A DNA stretch of 64,000 nt from Cedecea lapagei (lineage in GTDB: Bacteria > Pseudomonadota > Gammaproteobacteria > Enterobacterales > Enterobacteriaceae): assembly GCF_900635955.1 (NCBI RefSeq), contig NZ_LR134201.1, positions 3,906,001 to 3,970,000 on the forward strand, given 5' to 3'. A program made the position numbers and the translations under genes. Below, piece by piece: positions 1 to 9,111 of the stretch. The notes under the pieces were generated by a model. It worked only from the letters and a program-made list of their open reading frames with translations, was not told where the DNA came from and did not search any database. Position 1 is the first letter of the stretch. Every line of letters starts with the position of its first letter.

Positions 1-1222
1 TCACACCGCCCATCGTTTCGATACCCAGAGACAGCGGGGTAACGTCCAGCAGCAGCACGTCCTTCACGTCACCGGTCAGCACGCCGCCCTGAACCGCTGC
101 GCCGATAGCGACAGCTTCGTCCGGGTTAACGTCTTTACGCGGCTCTTTACCGAAGAACTCGGCCACTTTTTTCTGCACCATTGGCATACGAGTCTGACCG
201 CCGACCAGGATAACGTCCTGGATATCGGAAACGGACAGGCCAGCATCCTGCAGCGCAACTTTCAGCGGCTCGATAGAGCGGTTTACCAGGTCTTCAACCA
301 GGGATTCCAGCTTCGCACGAGTCACTTTGATGTTCATGTGTTTTGGACCGGTCGCGTCTGCAGTGATGTACGGCAGGTTAACGTCGGTCTGCTGCGCGGA
401 AGAAAGCTCGATTTTCGCTTTTTCTGCCGCTTCTTTCAGGCGCTGCATGGCCAGCGGATCGTTACGCAGGTCAATGCCCTGATCTTTCTTAAACTCGTCA
501 ACGAGGTAGTTGATCATACGGCTGTCGAAGTCTTCACCGCCCAGGTGAGTATCACCGTTGGTTGCCAGTACTTCGAAGGTTTTTTCGCCGTCAACTTCGT
601 CGATTTCGATAATAGAGATATCGAAGGTACCACCACCCAGGTCGTAAACCGCGATAGTACGGTTGCCAACTTCTTTATCCAGACCGTAGGCCAGCGCGGC
701 TGCGGTTGGTTCGTTGATGATACGTTTTACTTCCAGACCCGCGATACGGCCGGCGTCTTTGGTTGCCTGACGCTGAGCATCGTTGAAGTATGCAGGTACG
801 GTGATAACAGCTTCGGTTACCGGCTCGCCCAGGTAATCTTCAGCGGTTTTCTTCATTTTCTTCAGCACCTCAGCAGAGATCTGCGGCGGTGCCATTTTCT
901 GACCTTTTACGTCAATCCATGCGTCGCCGTTGTCAGCGCCGATGATTTTGTACGGCATGATGGCTTCATCACGCTGTACTTCTTCGTCCTGGAAGCGACG
1001 GCCAATCAGGCGTTTGATCGCAAACAGAGTGTTTTGCGGGTTAGTCACTGCCTGACGTTTAGCCGGCTGACCTACCAGGATTTCGCCGTCCTGCGTGTAA
1101 GCAATGATAGAAGGCGTGGTGCGGTCGCCCTCGGCGTTCTCCAGCACACGAGCAGTAGTCCCATCCATAATCGCGACACAAGAGTTAGTTGTCCCCAGGT
1201 CGATACCAATAATTTTACCCAT
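1..1222 (-). CDS. dnaK: DnaK (Hsp70 chaperone), 3' end outside window
   Basis: ATP-dependent cytoplasmic chaperone that binds exposed hydrophobic segments and works with DnaJ and GrpE. The visible part is the first 407 residues. It starts MGKIIGIDLGTTNS at the ATG whose complement is 1220-1222. It contains the Hsp70 phosphate-binding signature IDLGTTNS, the VYDLGGGTFD motif, the VILVGGQTRMP motif and the start of the interdomain linker region (VKDVLLLDVTPLSLGIE). The substrate-binding domain and stop codon lie beyond base 1, where dnaJ would be expected next. A sigma-32 type promoter stands about 120-150 bp upstream. Identity is close to certain from near-complete agreement with the enterobacterial protein. 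Confidence 0.98.
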   Translation of the reverse strand, partial: MGKIIGIDLGTTNSCVAIMDGTTARVLENAEGDRTTPSIIAYTQDGEILVGQPAKRQAVTNPQNTLFAIKRLIGRRFQDEEVQRDEAIMPYKIIGADNGDAWIDVKGQKMAPPQISAEVLKKMKKTAEDYLGEPVTEAVITVPAYFNDAQRQATKDAGRIAGLEVKRIINEPTAAALAYGLDKEVGNRTIAVYDLGGGTFDISIIEIDEVDGEKTFEVLATNGDTHLGGEDFDSRMINYLVDEFKKDQGIDLRNDPLAMQRLKEAAEKAKIELSSAQQTDVNLPYITADATGPKHMNIKVTRAKLESLVEDLVNRSIEPLKVALQDAGLSVSDIQDVILVGGQTRMPMVQKKVAEFFGKEPRKDVNPDEAVAIGAAVQGGVLTGDVKDVLLLDVTPLSLGIETMGGV

Positions 1223-1343
1223 CTAAACGTCTCCACTAAAAATTCGTCATCATGTGGTTGTGAACCTGTTATGCGGGCAAAAGCATCTGTTTCAACTGCC
1301 CGAAGCGTTTTTTTTCAGGTCCGCCAACTGCGGTTGCATACAA

Positions 1344-1373
1344 GATGGGGTCGCAACGCCTGCCATCAAGGGG
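1344..1373 (-). promoter_or_regulatory. Sigma-32 heat-shock promoter of dnaK
   Basis: On the minus strand CCCCTTGAT (1373-1365) is followed after 14 bases by CCCCATC (1350-1344). These match the sigma-32 -35 (CTTGAA-like, preceded by Cs) and -10 (CCCCAT) elements and resemble E. coli dnaK P1. The position, about 120 bp before the dnaK start, also agrees. The rest of the 296-bp gap 1223-1518 holds no visible gene and must also contain the satP promoter, which I cannot place. Confidence 0.8.
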
Positions 1374-1518
1374 CAGATGAAAAAAAATTTTCCGCTTTCT
1401 CCCTGCTCAGATCATAGACGGCGACGTGCGGCCTGATTATTATGCCGCGCCCGCAGCCGAGTAACGGCGGCGCGGTATAAATAATCACTACATTTCAGAT
1501 GAATTTTTCAGAGGAACT

Positions 1519-2085
1519 ATGGGCAACACTAAGTTGGCTAATCCAGCTCCCCTGGGCTTAATGGGCTTCGGCATGACCACCATTTTGCTCAACCTGCATA
1601 ACGCAGGTATTTTTGGTTTTGACGTTATTATCCTCGCGATGGGGATTTTCTACGGCGGGATCGCGCAAATCTTCGCGGGTCTGCTGGAGTTTAAAAAAGG
1701 GAACACTTTCGGTTTAACCGCCTTCACCTCCTACGGCTCTTTCTGGCTGACGCTGGTGGCGATTCTGCTGCTGCCTAAGATGGGCCTGAGCGAGGCGACC
1801 AACGGTCACTTCCTCGGCGCGTACCTGGGCCTGTGGGGCGTATTCACCCTGTTTATGTTCTTCGGCACCCTGAAAGCACCGCGCATGCTGCAGTTCGTCT
1901 TTGCCAGCCTGACCGTGCTGTTTGCCCTGCTGGCGATTGGCCACCTGGCGGATAACGAGGGCATCGTGAAAGTCGCGGGTTGGATTGGCCTGGTGTGTGG
2001 CGCAAGCGCTATCTACCTGGCGATGGGTGAAGTGCTGAACGAGCAGTTTGGCCGCACCGTGCTGCCAATCGGCGAAAAAAAATAA
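1519..2085 (+). CDS. satP: SatP acetate/succinate transporter
   Basis: Inner-membrane acetate and succinate:proton symporter of the AceTr (GPR1/FUN34/YaaH) family. The 188-residue protein has the family signature NPAPLGLMGFGMTT near the N-terminus (residues 8-21) and about six hydrophobic segments, the usual size and topology. The ATG is preceded by GAGGAAC, a good ribosome binding site. It stands alone, divergent from dnaK and convergent with the transporter gene at 2138, and ends in a strong hairpin terminator. E. coli has the same gene near dnaK (as yaaH), with yaaI and yaaW between; those two are absent here. Confidence 0.96.
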   Translation: MGNTKLANPAPLGLMGFGMTTILLNLHNAGIFGFDVIILAMGIFYGGIAQIFAGLLEFKKGNTFGLTAFTSYGSFWLTLVAILLLPKMGLSEATNGHFLGAYLGLWGVFTLFMFFGTLKAPRMLQFVFASLTVLFALLAIGHLADNEGIVKVAGWIGLVCGASAIYLAMGEVLNEQFGRTVLPIGEKK

Positions 2086-2104
2086 TCCTCCCTTAGCGGA
2101 AAGC

Positions 2105-2133
2105 AAAAACGCGGAGCCTGGCTCCGCGTTTTT
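2105..2133. terminator. Bidirectional terminator between satP and the MHS transporter
   Basis: A perfect 13-bp stem (2105-2117 with 2121-2133) with a 3-base loop reads A-tract, GCGGAGC, CTG, GCTCCGC, T-tract. With A and T runs on both sides it can end transcription from satP (plus) and from the convergent gene (minus). Confidence 0.9.
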
Positions 2134-2137
2134 TTAT

Positions 2138-3448
2138 TCAGGACTGCGTAAGCGCCTCTTTTTCCGTCTTATCCTGATGATGGATATCTTTTCTTAACCA
2201 GATCCCCATCACTAACCCCACGATAGCTAACGCCAGAACGTACCAGGCCGGCGCCATGGGTGAAACCCCCATAAGCATGGTGACCGCAATGGGCGTCAGG
2301 CCGCCGAAAATGGCGTACGACAGATTGTAAGAGAAAGAGATGCCGGTAAAGCGTACCTGAGCCGGAAAAGCACGCACCATCACAAACGGCACCGCGCCAA
2401 CCACGCCAACGCTCAGGCCGACCAGGCCATACAGCAGGAAGAGATGCTCAGGATGAGTCCCGCTCAGGTGATAAAACATCCAGCTGCATACGGCCAGCAG
2501 GAAGCTGCCTGTGGTGAAGGTTTTCCCCGCGCCAAAACGGTCGGCCGCAAGCCCTGCCAGCAGACAGCCAACGCACAGCATAATAGTCGCGATACTGTTT
2601 GCCTGCAGCGTCAGCGCCGGGGCTATACCGTGCTGTTTTTGCAGCCAGATGGGGGACATCAAAATCACCACCACGATGCAGGCGGAGAGCAGCCAGGTCA
2701 GCAGCATGGAAACCACCACCGCTTTTTTATGGCCAACCACTACCGATTTGAGCGGCAACTCCTCAGCGAGGGCTTTGCGCTGCTGCATTTCGAGGAAGAC
2801 GGGCGTTTCACGCAGCCAGCGGCGCAGATACATTGCTACCAGGCCGAAAATCCCGCCCAGGAAGAAGGGAATGCGCCAGCCGCCGTCGTGAATAGCCTGC
2901 TGGGTCATCGACGTATTGATGATGGTAGCCACCACAGAGCCAAGCAGAATGCCGACGGTCAGCCCCATCGTTAAAATGCCGCAGGCAAGACCAATTCGCT
3001 TCTCCGGAACATGCTCTGAGACGAAAACCCAGGCGCCGGGCACTTCACCCCCGATCGCCGCGCCCTGCAGAATACGCATTAACAGCAGCAGCAGCGGAGC
3101 CGCGATACCTAACGAGGCATAGGTCGGTAAAAGGCCTATCGCCAGCGTCGGCACGGCCATGAGCAAGATGCTAAGAGTAAACATCTTTTTGCGCCCCACC
3201 AGATCGCCAAAATGCGCCATCACGACGCCGCCCAAAGGGCGCACGAGATAACCCGCGGCAAAGATAGCGAAGGTTTGTACCTGGCGAAGCCACTCGGGGA
3301 TATCAGCCGGGAAGAAAAGCTCTCCCAGCACGGCGGCAAAGAAGACGAAAATGATGAAGTCGTAGAATTCGAGAGCACCGCCGAGGGCGGCAAGCGTCAG
3401 GGTTTTATAATCCTGGCGATTAAGAGGTCTGGCGTGCTGTTTTGACAT
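2138..3448 (-). CDS. MFS transporter, metabolite:H+ symporter (MHS) type
   Basis: Probable proton-coupled uptake carrier for an organic acid or osmolyte in the inner membrane. The 436 residues form about 12 membrane segments. The N-terminal pattern ALGGALEFYDFIIF and the loop HFGDLVGRKKMF (the MFS G-x-x-x-D-x-x-G-R-K/R motif) are typical of the MHS branch (KgtP, ShiA, ProP, CitA relatives). ALEFYDF closely matches that subfamily. The substrate cannot be read from sequence. E. coli has no gene at this position between satP and mog, so this is an accessory insertion. It appears monocistronic, with its own promoter in the 125-bp gap before mog. Confidence 0.85.
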   Translation of the reverse strand: MSKQHARPLNRQDYKTLTLAALGGALEFYDFIIFVFFAAVLGELFFPADIPEWLRQVQTFAIFAAGYLVRPLGGVVMAHFGDLVGRKKMFTLSILLMAVPTLAIGLLPTYASLGIAAPLLLLLMRILQGAAIGGEVPGAWVFVSEHVPEKRIGLACGILTMGLTVGILLGSVVATIINTSMTQQAIHDGGWRIPFFLGGIFGLVAMYLRRWLRETPVFLEMQQRKALAEELPLKSVVVGHKKAVVVSMLLTWLLSACIVVVILMSPIWLQKQHGIAPALTLQANSIATIMLCVGCLLAGLAADRFGAGKTFTTGSFLLAVCSWMFYHLSGTHPEHLFLLYGLVGLSVGVVGAVPFVMVRAFPAQVRFTGISFSYNLSYAIFGGLTPIAVTMLMGVSPMAPAWYVLALAIVGLVMGIWLRKDIHHQDKTEKEALTQS

Positions 3449-3573
3449 AGGAAACCGCTTGTAAAGAGGAGTGTTAATTATTTTTTACGTCATAGTGTAA
3501 AGCCAGAGTTACTATAACGGTTAACGATTAACACTCCATAAAAATTGGATGTTATGTCAAGAAAGCCAATTAT

Positions 3574-4161
3574 TCAGGGTTTTGTTTCGCGGCGAGCGCT
3601 TTTAGGGCGAAAAGATGCTACGACCTGGCTGTCGGTTTCGATATAAGGCCCCTCCAGCAGCTGTATACAATACGGTACGCTTGCAAAAATGCCCGGCACG
3701 ACCACCTTCCCGCTTTCGTCCTTCACGCCCTCCAGCGTCTCCTGGATTGATTTCGGCTGCCCCGGCAGGTTAAGGATCAGCGCCTGTTTACGGATAACCC
3801 CGACCTGACGCGAAAGGATCGCCGTCGGCACAAAATGCAGGCTAATCTGACGCATCTGCTCGCCAAATCCAGGCATCACGCGGTCAGCAACCGCCAGCGT
3901 AGCGTCCGGCGTGACATCGCGACGTGCGGGGCCGGTGCCGCCTGTCGTCAGTACCAGATGGCAGCCCATCTCATCCACCAGCTCGCAAAGCGTTTGCTCG
4001 ATGACGGGCTGTTCATCAGGGATCAGGCGAGTTTGTATCTCAAAGGGCGTGGTCAGGGTTTGCTCCAGCCACTCCTGCAGCGCAGGGATGCCCTTGTCCT
4101 GGTAGACGCCGCTGGAGGCGCGATCAGAAATGGACACTAGTCCAATGCGTAAGGTATTCAT
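3574..4161 (-). CDS. mog: Molybdopterin adenylyltransferase Mog
   Basis: Activates molybdopterin by adenylation before molybdate insertion in molybdenum cofactor synthesis; cytoplasmic. The protein is 195 residues, like the E. coli enzyme. It begins MNTLRIGLVSISDRAS and carries the family motif TTGGTGPARRD at about residues 76-86. A longer frame would start seven codons upstream (MLISGND), but the internal ATG at 4161 matches the family length and start. It lies downstream of talB on the same strand, about 110 bp away. A weak hairpin (about 4243-4262) sits between them, so the two may be separately transcribed. Confidence 0.96.
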   Translation of the reverse strand: MNTLRIGLVSISDRASSGVYQDKGIPALQEWLEQTLTTPFEIQTRLIPDEQPVIEQTLCELVDEMGCHLVLTTGGTGPARRDVTPDATLAVADRVMPGFGEQMRQISLHFVPTAILSRQVGVIRKQALILNLPGQPKSIQETLEGVKDESGKVVVPGIFASVPYCIQLLEGPYIETDSQVVASFRPKSARRETKP

Positions 4162-4270
4162 ATCGTTTCCGGAAATCAGCAAGCCTGGGCGGAATGATAC
4201 ACGGGGAAAGAGAATGCAGACAGGGGAAGCGGTGAAAAGCGTGACCGACGGAGGTCGGCCACGGGAATGA

Positions 4271-5224
4271 TTACAGCAGGTCGCCGATCATTTTTTCCAG
4301 TTTTTCCTGGTCGATAGCAAACTTACGGATACCGTCCGCCAGTTTGTCTACGGCCATTGGATCCTGGTTGTGCTGCCACAGGAACTGGGACTCGGTGATG
4401 CGCTCAGGACGCGCCTTCACTTCACCGGTGTAGCTCAGCTTACGCTCGATGGCACCTTCGCTTTCCGCCAGCTCTTTCAGCAGAGCAGGGGCGATGGTCA
4501 GGCGGTCACAGCCGGCCAGCTCGATGATTTCACCCACGTTACGGAAGCTTGCGCCCATCACCACGGTTTCATAACCGTGCTGCTTGTAGTACTGGTAGAT
4601 TTCGGTCACGGAAACCACGCCCGGATCTTCCTGCGGGGCATACTCTTTCTTGTCGGTGTTAGCTTTGTACCAGTCGAGGATACGGCCAACAAACGGAGAA
4701 ATCAGGAAGACGCCAGCTTCCGCACAGGCGCGGGCCTGAGCGAAGGAGAACAGCAGGGTCAGGTTACAGTTGATGCCCTCTTTTTCCAGCTGCTCTGCAG
4801 CGCGGATGCCCTGCCAGGTAGAAGCCAGTTTAATCAGAATGCGATCGTTGCTGATGCCCGCGTCGTTGTAGAGCTTGATCAGGTGTTTTGCTTTAGCGAT
4901 GCTGGCTTCGGTGTCATAAGAGAGGCGAGCATCCACTTCGGTAGAAATACGGCCAGGGATCAGCTTCAGAATTTCCAGGCCGATGTTAACAGCCAGCTTA
5001 TCGGAAGCATCAACCACCTGCTGAGCGCGGTCGCTGCTCTGGCTACGAGCCCAGGTAATCGCTTCGTCAATCAGTTTGCGATACTCAGGGATCTGCGCGG
5101 CGTTAAGGATCAGAGAAGGGTTGGTAGTAGCGTCTTGCGGCTGGTACAGCTTCATTGCCGCGATATCTCCGGTGTCAGCAACCACGGTGGTCAGTTGACG
5201 CAAAGAAGTCAATTTATCCGTCAT
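4271..5224 (-). CDS. talB: Transaldolase B
   Basis: Pentose-phosphate enzyme that transfers a dihydroxyacetone unit from sedoheptulose 7-phosphate to glyceraldehyde 3-phosphate. Its 317 residues equal the E. coli TalB length. The Schiff-base lysine is in the motif RILIKLASTWQGI (about residue 132). The N-terminal DATTNPSL motif is also present. The gene keeps its usual place between mog and yaaJ and is read away from yaaJ, so the promoter must lie in 5225-5440. Confidence 0.97.
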   Translation of the reverse strand: MTDKLTSLRQLTTVVADTGDIAAMKLYQPQDATTNPSLILNAAQIPEYRKLIDEAITWARSQSSDRAQQVVDASDKLAVNIGLEILKLIPGRISTEVDARLSYDTEASIAKAKHLIKLYNDAGISNDRILIKLASTWQGIRAAEQLEKEGINCNLTLLFSFAQARACAEAGVFLISPFVGRILDWYKANTDKKEYAPQEDPGVVSVTEIYQYYKQHGYETVVMGASFRNVGEIIELAGCDRLTIAPALLKELAESEGAIERKLSYTGEVKARPERITESQFLWQHNQDPMAVDKLADGIRKFAIDQEKLEKMIGDLL

Positions 5225-5440
5225 AATGAGTGTTTCTCTTCAGGTGTAGCTTGTTAGGGAGATGTAACCGGTCTGTCTTGATGATATCACGCCGCCCATC
5301 AGGTGCAACCGCGACAAGTGCTGTCCGTCCAGAGAACCAGATATGATAAACTCGGCCGCCCATTTATCTGTAACGTAATGGATTGTATGGCTCGGGACCG
5401 TCAACCTCGCCGCCATCACGCATTAACAAGAGGGACGTTA

Positions 5441-6883
5441 ATGACAGATTTTATCTATTTTATCAATGAAGTGCTCTGGGGCTCGGTGCTGCTCTGGCTG
5501 CTCATCGGCGCGGGGATCTGGTTCACCTACCGCAGCGGCTTTGTTCAGTTCCGCTACTTTACCCGGCTGCGTATCTTCCTCCGTAACAGCGACTCGCCGG
5601 ATCCTTCCGGAATATCCTCACTGCAGGCGCTCTGCACCAGCCTGGCCGCTCGCGTTGGCAGCGGGAATCTTGCCGGCATCGCGCTTGCCATCTCCGCAGG
5701 TGGCCCGGGGTCGGTGTTCTGGATGTGGGTGGCCGCGGTGCTCAGCATGGCGACAGCCTTTGCCGAATGTTCGCTCGCCCAGCTTTACAAGAGCCGGGAC
5801 AAAGAGGGAAATTATCGCGGCGGCCCGGCCTGGTATATGGAGCGCGGGCTTGGCATGCGCTGGATGGGCGTGCTGTTTTCCCTCTTTTTGATCGTTGCCT
5901 TCGGCATGGTATTTAACGCCGTACAGGCTAATTCCATCGCCGTGGCAACCCACTATGCCTTTGACGTGCCGAAAATCTGGGTTGGCGTTTTCCTGGTCGC
6001 CCTCACCGCGCTGGTTATCTGGCGCGGAATGCGAACCATCGCCCGCCTTTCGCAATGGCTGGTGCCGCTGATGGCGCTGCTTTGGGTGTTTATGAGCCTG
6101 TATGTTGTTGCCCTGCACATTGAACGCTTCCCGGAAGTGGTCAGGCTGATTTTTAGCCAGGCTTTTGGCTGGCATGAAGCCGCTTCGGGTGCGCTGGGCT
6201 ATACCGTCAGCCAGGCCATCACCAACGGTTTTCAGCGCGGGATGTTTTCCAACGAAGCGGGAATGGGCTCCACGCCGAATGCCGCCGCCGCGGCGGCGGC
6301 ATGGCCTCCTCATCCGGCAACCCAGGGCGTGGTACAAATGTTTGGCGTGCTTATCGACACGGCTATCATCTGCACCGCGACCGCCGCCATTGTGCTGATG
6401 TCCGGCATGATTGACGGAATTGAAACTTCACGCAGCGGCATCATCCTTGTCCAGCAGGCGCTTAGCTCGTCGGTAGGCAGCTGGGGCAGCGGTTTTATCG
6501 TGATTATCGTCTTCCTGTTCGCCTTCACCTCCATCATGGCGAACTACACCTACGCCGAGAACAATCTGCTGTTCCTCAACCAGGAGAGCCGGGCGCTAAA
6601 ATTTTTACTGCGCTTTATGGTGCTGACAATGGTGATGTTTGGCACGCAGGCCGCCCTGCCGCTGGTCTGGCAGCTGGCAGACTTAGCGATGGCGATCATG
6701 GCAATTACCAATATCACGGCGATCCTGCTGCTCTCTCCGGTGGTCAAAACGATCGCGGCGGATTATTTGCGCCAGCAAAAGCTCGGGATCTCCCCGATTT
6801 TCAATCCAAACCGCTTCCCGGATATCAAGAGCCAGCTTGCGCCCGGCGTCTGGGACAGGAATGTTGAAAAAAAACCTGGCTAA
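5441..6883 (+). CDS. yaaJ: YaaJ, AlsT-family sodium:alanine/glycine symporter
   Basis: Inner-membrane sodium-coupled amino acid carrier of the alanine or glycine:cation symporter (AGCS) family. The 480 residues include the family regions SLCTSLAARVGSGNLAG-like near residue 70, FSNEAGMGSTPNAAAAA near 270, and NYIYAENN-like (NYTYAENN) near 370. The start at 5441 (MTDFIYFINEVLWGS) follows AAGAGGGACG and matches E. coli YaaJ. The upstream in-frame ATG at 5303 would add 46 unrelated residues. It is followed after about 70 bp by yaaA on the same strand. Confidence 0.93.
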   Translation: MTDFIYFINEVLWGSVLLWLLIGAGIWFTYRSGFVQFRYFTRLRIFLRNSDSPDPSGISSLQALCTSLAARVGSGNLAGIALAISAGGPGSVFWMWVAAVLSMATAFAECSLAQLYKSRDKEGNYRGGPAWYMERGLGMRWMGVLFSLFLIVAFGMVFNAVQANSIAVATHYAFDVPKIWVGVFLVALTALVIWRGMRTIARLSQWLVPLMALLWVFMSLYVVALHIERFPEVVRLIFSQAFGWHEAASGALGYTVSQAITNGFQRGMFSNEAGMGSTPNAAAAAAAWPPHPATQGVVQMFGVLIDTAIICTATAAIVLMSGMIDGIETSRSGIILVQQALSSSVGSWGSGFIVIIVFLFAFTSIMANYTYAENNLLFLNQESRALKFLLRFMVLTMVMFGTQAALPLVWQLADLAMAIMAITNITAILLLSPVVKTIAADYLRQQKLGISPIFNPNRFPDIKSQLAPGVWDRNVEKKPG

Positions 6884-6951
6884 TTGCAGCCATAGGCCGC
6901 GACGTTGGGGAAATTTGCTAAAGTAAGCGCCAAACTATGCGAGGAGTGGAC

Positions 6952-7725
6952 ATGCTAATTCTTATCTCACCTGCCAAGACGCTGGATTATCAAAGCGAGT
7001 TGCCTACGGACCGCTATACGCAGCCTGAACTGCTGGACTATTCGCAGCAGCTCATTAGCGTTGCCCGCAAGCTTAGCGCGCCGCAAATTGCCTCGCTGAT
7101 GAGCATCAGCGACAAGCTGGCTTCGCTTAACGAAACCCGCTTTCATGAATGGCATCCAACCTTCACTCCGAAAAACGCTCGCCCGGCGATTCTTGCGTTT
7201 AAAGGCGACGTTTATACCGGCCTGCAGGCCGAAGAGTTCAGTGAAGCGGACTTTGATTTCGCCCAGCAGCACCTGCGCATGCTTTCCGGGCTGTACGGCG
7301 TACTGCGTCCGCTGGACTTAATGCAGCCTTACCGGCTGGAAATGGGCATTCGTCTGGACAATCCAAAAGGCAAAGATCTTTACCACTTCTGGGGCGACAC
7401 GATTACCGAGAAGCTCAACCAGGCGCTGGCGGACCAGGGTGACAATATCGTGGTAAACCTCGCGTCCGATGAATACTTTAAAGCGGTTAAGCCGAAGAAG
7501 CTGAATGCGGAAATTATCAAGCCCGTCTTCCTTGATGAAAAGAACGGCAAGTTTAAAGTCATCAGCTTCTACGCGAAAAAGGCGCGCGGGCTGATGAGCC
7601 GCTACATCATTGAAAACCGTTTAACTAAGCCTGAACAGCTAAAAGCGTTTAATACCGACGGCTACTTCTATGATGAGGCCGCCTCGCAAAAGAACGAACT
7701 GGTGTTTAAGCGCCACGAGCAGTAA
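6952..7725 (+). CDS. yaaA: Peroxide stress protein YaaA (UPF0246/DUF328)
   Basis: YaaA lowers intracellular free iron and protects DNA and proteins under hydrogen peroxide stress in E. coli, where it is OxyR-controlled. The 257-residue protein begins MLILISPAKTLD, the family N-terminus, and includes the conserved QPYRLEMG and KGDVYTGL stretches. GAGGAG just before the ATG at 6952 supports that start over the GTG/ATG alternatives a few codons upstream. The gene ends in a bidirectional terminator shared with the thr operon. Confidence 0.95.
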   Translation: MLILISPAKTLDYQSELPTDRYTQPELLDYSQQLISVARKLSAPQIASLMSISDKLASLNETRFHEWHPTFTPKNARPAILAFKGDVYTGLQAEEFSEADFDFAQQHLRMLSGLYGVLRPLDLMQPYRLEMGIRLDNPKGKDLYHFWGDTITEKLNQALADQGDNIVVNLASDEYFKAVKPKKLNAEIIKPVFLDEKNGKFKVISFYAKKARGLMSRYIIENRLTKPEQLKAFNTDGYFYDEAASQKNELVFKRHEQ

Positions 7726-7726
7726 A

Positions 7727-7756
7727 AAAAAACGCCAGCGCTAAGCTGGCGTTTTA
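7727..7756. terminator. Bidirectional terminator between yaaA and thrC
   Basis: A 10-bp stem (7730-7739 with 7745-7754) and a GCTAA loop, with an A run on the left and a T run on the right. It can stop yaaA on the plus strand and the thr operon on the minus strand. Confidence 0.85.
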
Positions 7757-7821
7757 CTTTGAACTAGCGCCGGTAATCCCACCGAACGGCCCCGCTTTTA
7801 CCAAAAAACAGGGCCTCAGGA

Positions 7822-9108
7822 TTAGGCTTTAACCATCATAAACTTACGCAGCTCGGCAAAATCAGCCGGGAGGTTGTGGGAAAGCAGCGGCAGGTCGGCG
7901 CGGGACGCCAGCTCCTGCGGCAGCGGCAGCGTTTCGCCCAGAATCTCCTCTACGCTCTCTTTAAACTTCGCCGGGTGCGCGGTGCCCAGGAACAGACCAA
8001 ACTCGCCAGGCTGCAGCTGGTCACGCAGGGCGCGGTAGGCGATGGCCGCATGCGGTTCGGAAACATAGCCAATGGCCTTCAGCTCACGCATCGTTTCTTT
8101 GGTGGTTTCGTCGGTAACGGCAGCATAGCCAAGGTCGGTCAGACGCCAGATCTTACGGCGGAAGAGTTCTTCCACGCGCGGCCAGTTGTTCGGCTGGCTT
8201 ACGTCCATGGCGTTGGAAAGCGTTGCTACGGTCGCTTTAGGCGCCCACTGGCCTTCCTCGAGGAAACGCGGAACGGTGTCGTTGGCATTCGTGGCCGCAA
8301 TAAAGCGCTTAATCGGCAGGCCCAGGGATTTTGCCAGCAGGCCCGCCGTCAGGTCACCGAAATTACCGCTCGGCACGGAGACCACCAGCTGGTTACGGGC
8401 TTCCTGCGGCAGCTGGGCTACTGCTTCGAAGTAGTAGCAGATCTGCGCCAGCAGGCGGCTGATGTTGATGGAGTTGGCCGAGTTTAACCCCAGCGCCACC
8501 TTCAGCTCTTCATCGTCAAACGCCTGTTTCACCAGCGCCTGGCAGGCGTCGAAGTCACCGTCAATCGCCACGGTTTCGATATTGCCGCCGAGGGTACAGA
8601 ACAGTTTTTCCTGCAGCGGGCTGATCTTGCCGCGCGGGTAAAGAATGATTACGCGTACGTTTTCAATCCCGTAGAACGCGTGGGCCACAGCTGCGCCGGT
8701 GTCACCGGACGTGGCGGTCAAAATAGTCACCGGTTTGTCGCCGCTGATGTGGGTCAGCATCTGCGCCATAAAGCGCCCGCCGAAGTCTTTAAACGCCAGC
8801 GTCGGGCCGTGGAACAGCTCCAGGCAGCCGACGTCCGGCTCCACCATATTGACCGGTGCAGGGAAGGCAAAGGCTGCGCCTACGCGCGTTTCCAGAGTCT
8901 CCTGCGGGATCTCATCGCCGATAAATGCAGACAGAATTTTGCTGCTGCGGCTGACAAAGTCCATCTCCAGCATGGCATCGATTTCGGTCAGCTCAAACTC
9001 CGGCAGGTCGTGCGGGAAGAACAGGCCCTGCTGCTTGCCCAGCCCCTGGGTAACAGCCTGTGCAAAGGAGACCTGCTCGTTGTGATCTTTAAGGTTATAC
9101 AGTTTCAT
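7822..9108 (-). CDS. thrC: Threonine synthase
   Basis: PLP enzyme that converts O-phosphohomoserine to threonine, the last step of threonine synthesis. Length is 428 residues, as in E. coli. The PLP-binding lysine lies in LAFKDFGGRFM (about residue 107), and the glycine-rich phosphate loop SGNFGDLTAG is present near residue 240. It is the last gene of thrLABC; its start is 4 bp after the thrB stop, so translation is probably coupled. Confidence 0.98.
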   Translation of the reverse strand: MKLYNLKDHNEQVSFAQAVTQGLGKQQGLFFPHDLPEFELTEIDAMLEMDFVSRSSKILSAFIGDEIPQETLETRVGAAFAFPAPVNMVEPDVGCLELFHGPTLAFKDFGGRFMAQMLTHISGDKPVTILTATSGDTGAAVAHAFYGIENVRVIILYPRGKISPLQEKLFCTLGGNIETVAIDGDFDACQALVKQAFDDEELKVALGLNSANSINISRLLAQICYYFEAVAQLPQEARNQLVVSVPSGNFGDLTAGLLAKSLGLPIKRFIAATNANDTVPRFLEEGQWAPKATVATLSNAMDVSQPNNWPRVEELFRRKIWRLTDLGYAAVTDETTKETMRELKAIGYVSEPHAAIAYRALRDQLQPGEFGLFLGTAHPAKFKESVEEILGETLPLPQELASRADLPLLSHNLPADFAELRKFMMVKA

Positions 9109-9111
9109 GCT

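Noticed and set aside
338..1417. A 359-codon open frame on the plus strand
   Set aside because: Antisense to dnaK, whose identity is certain.
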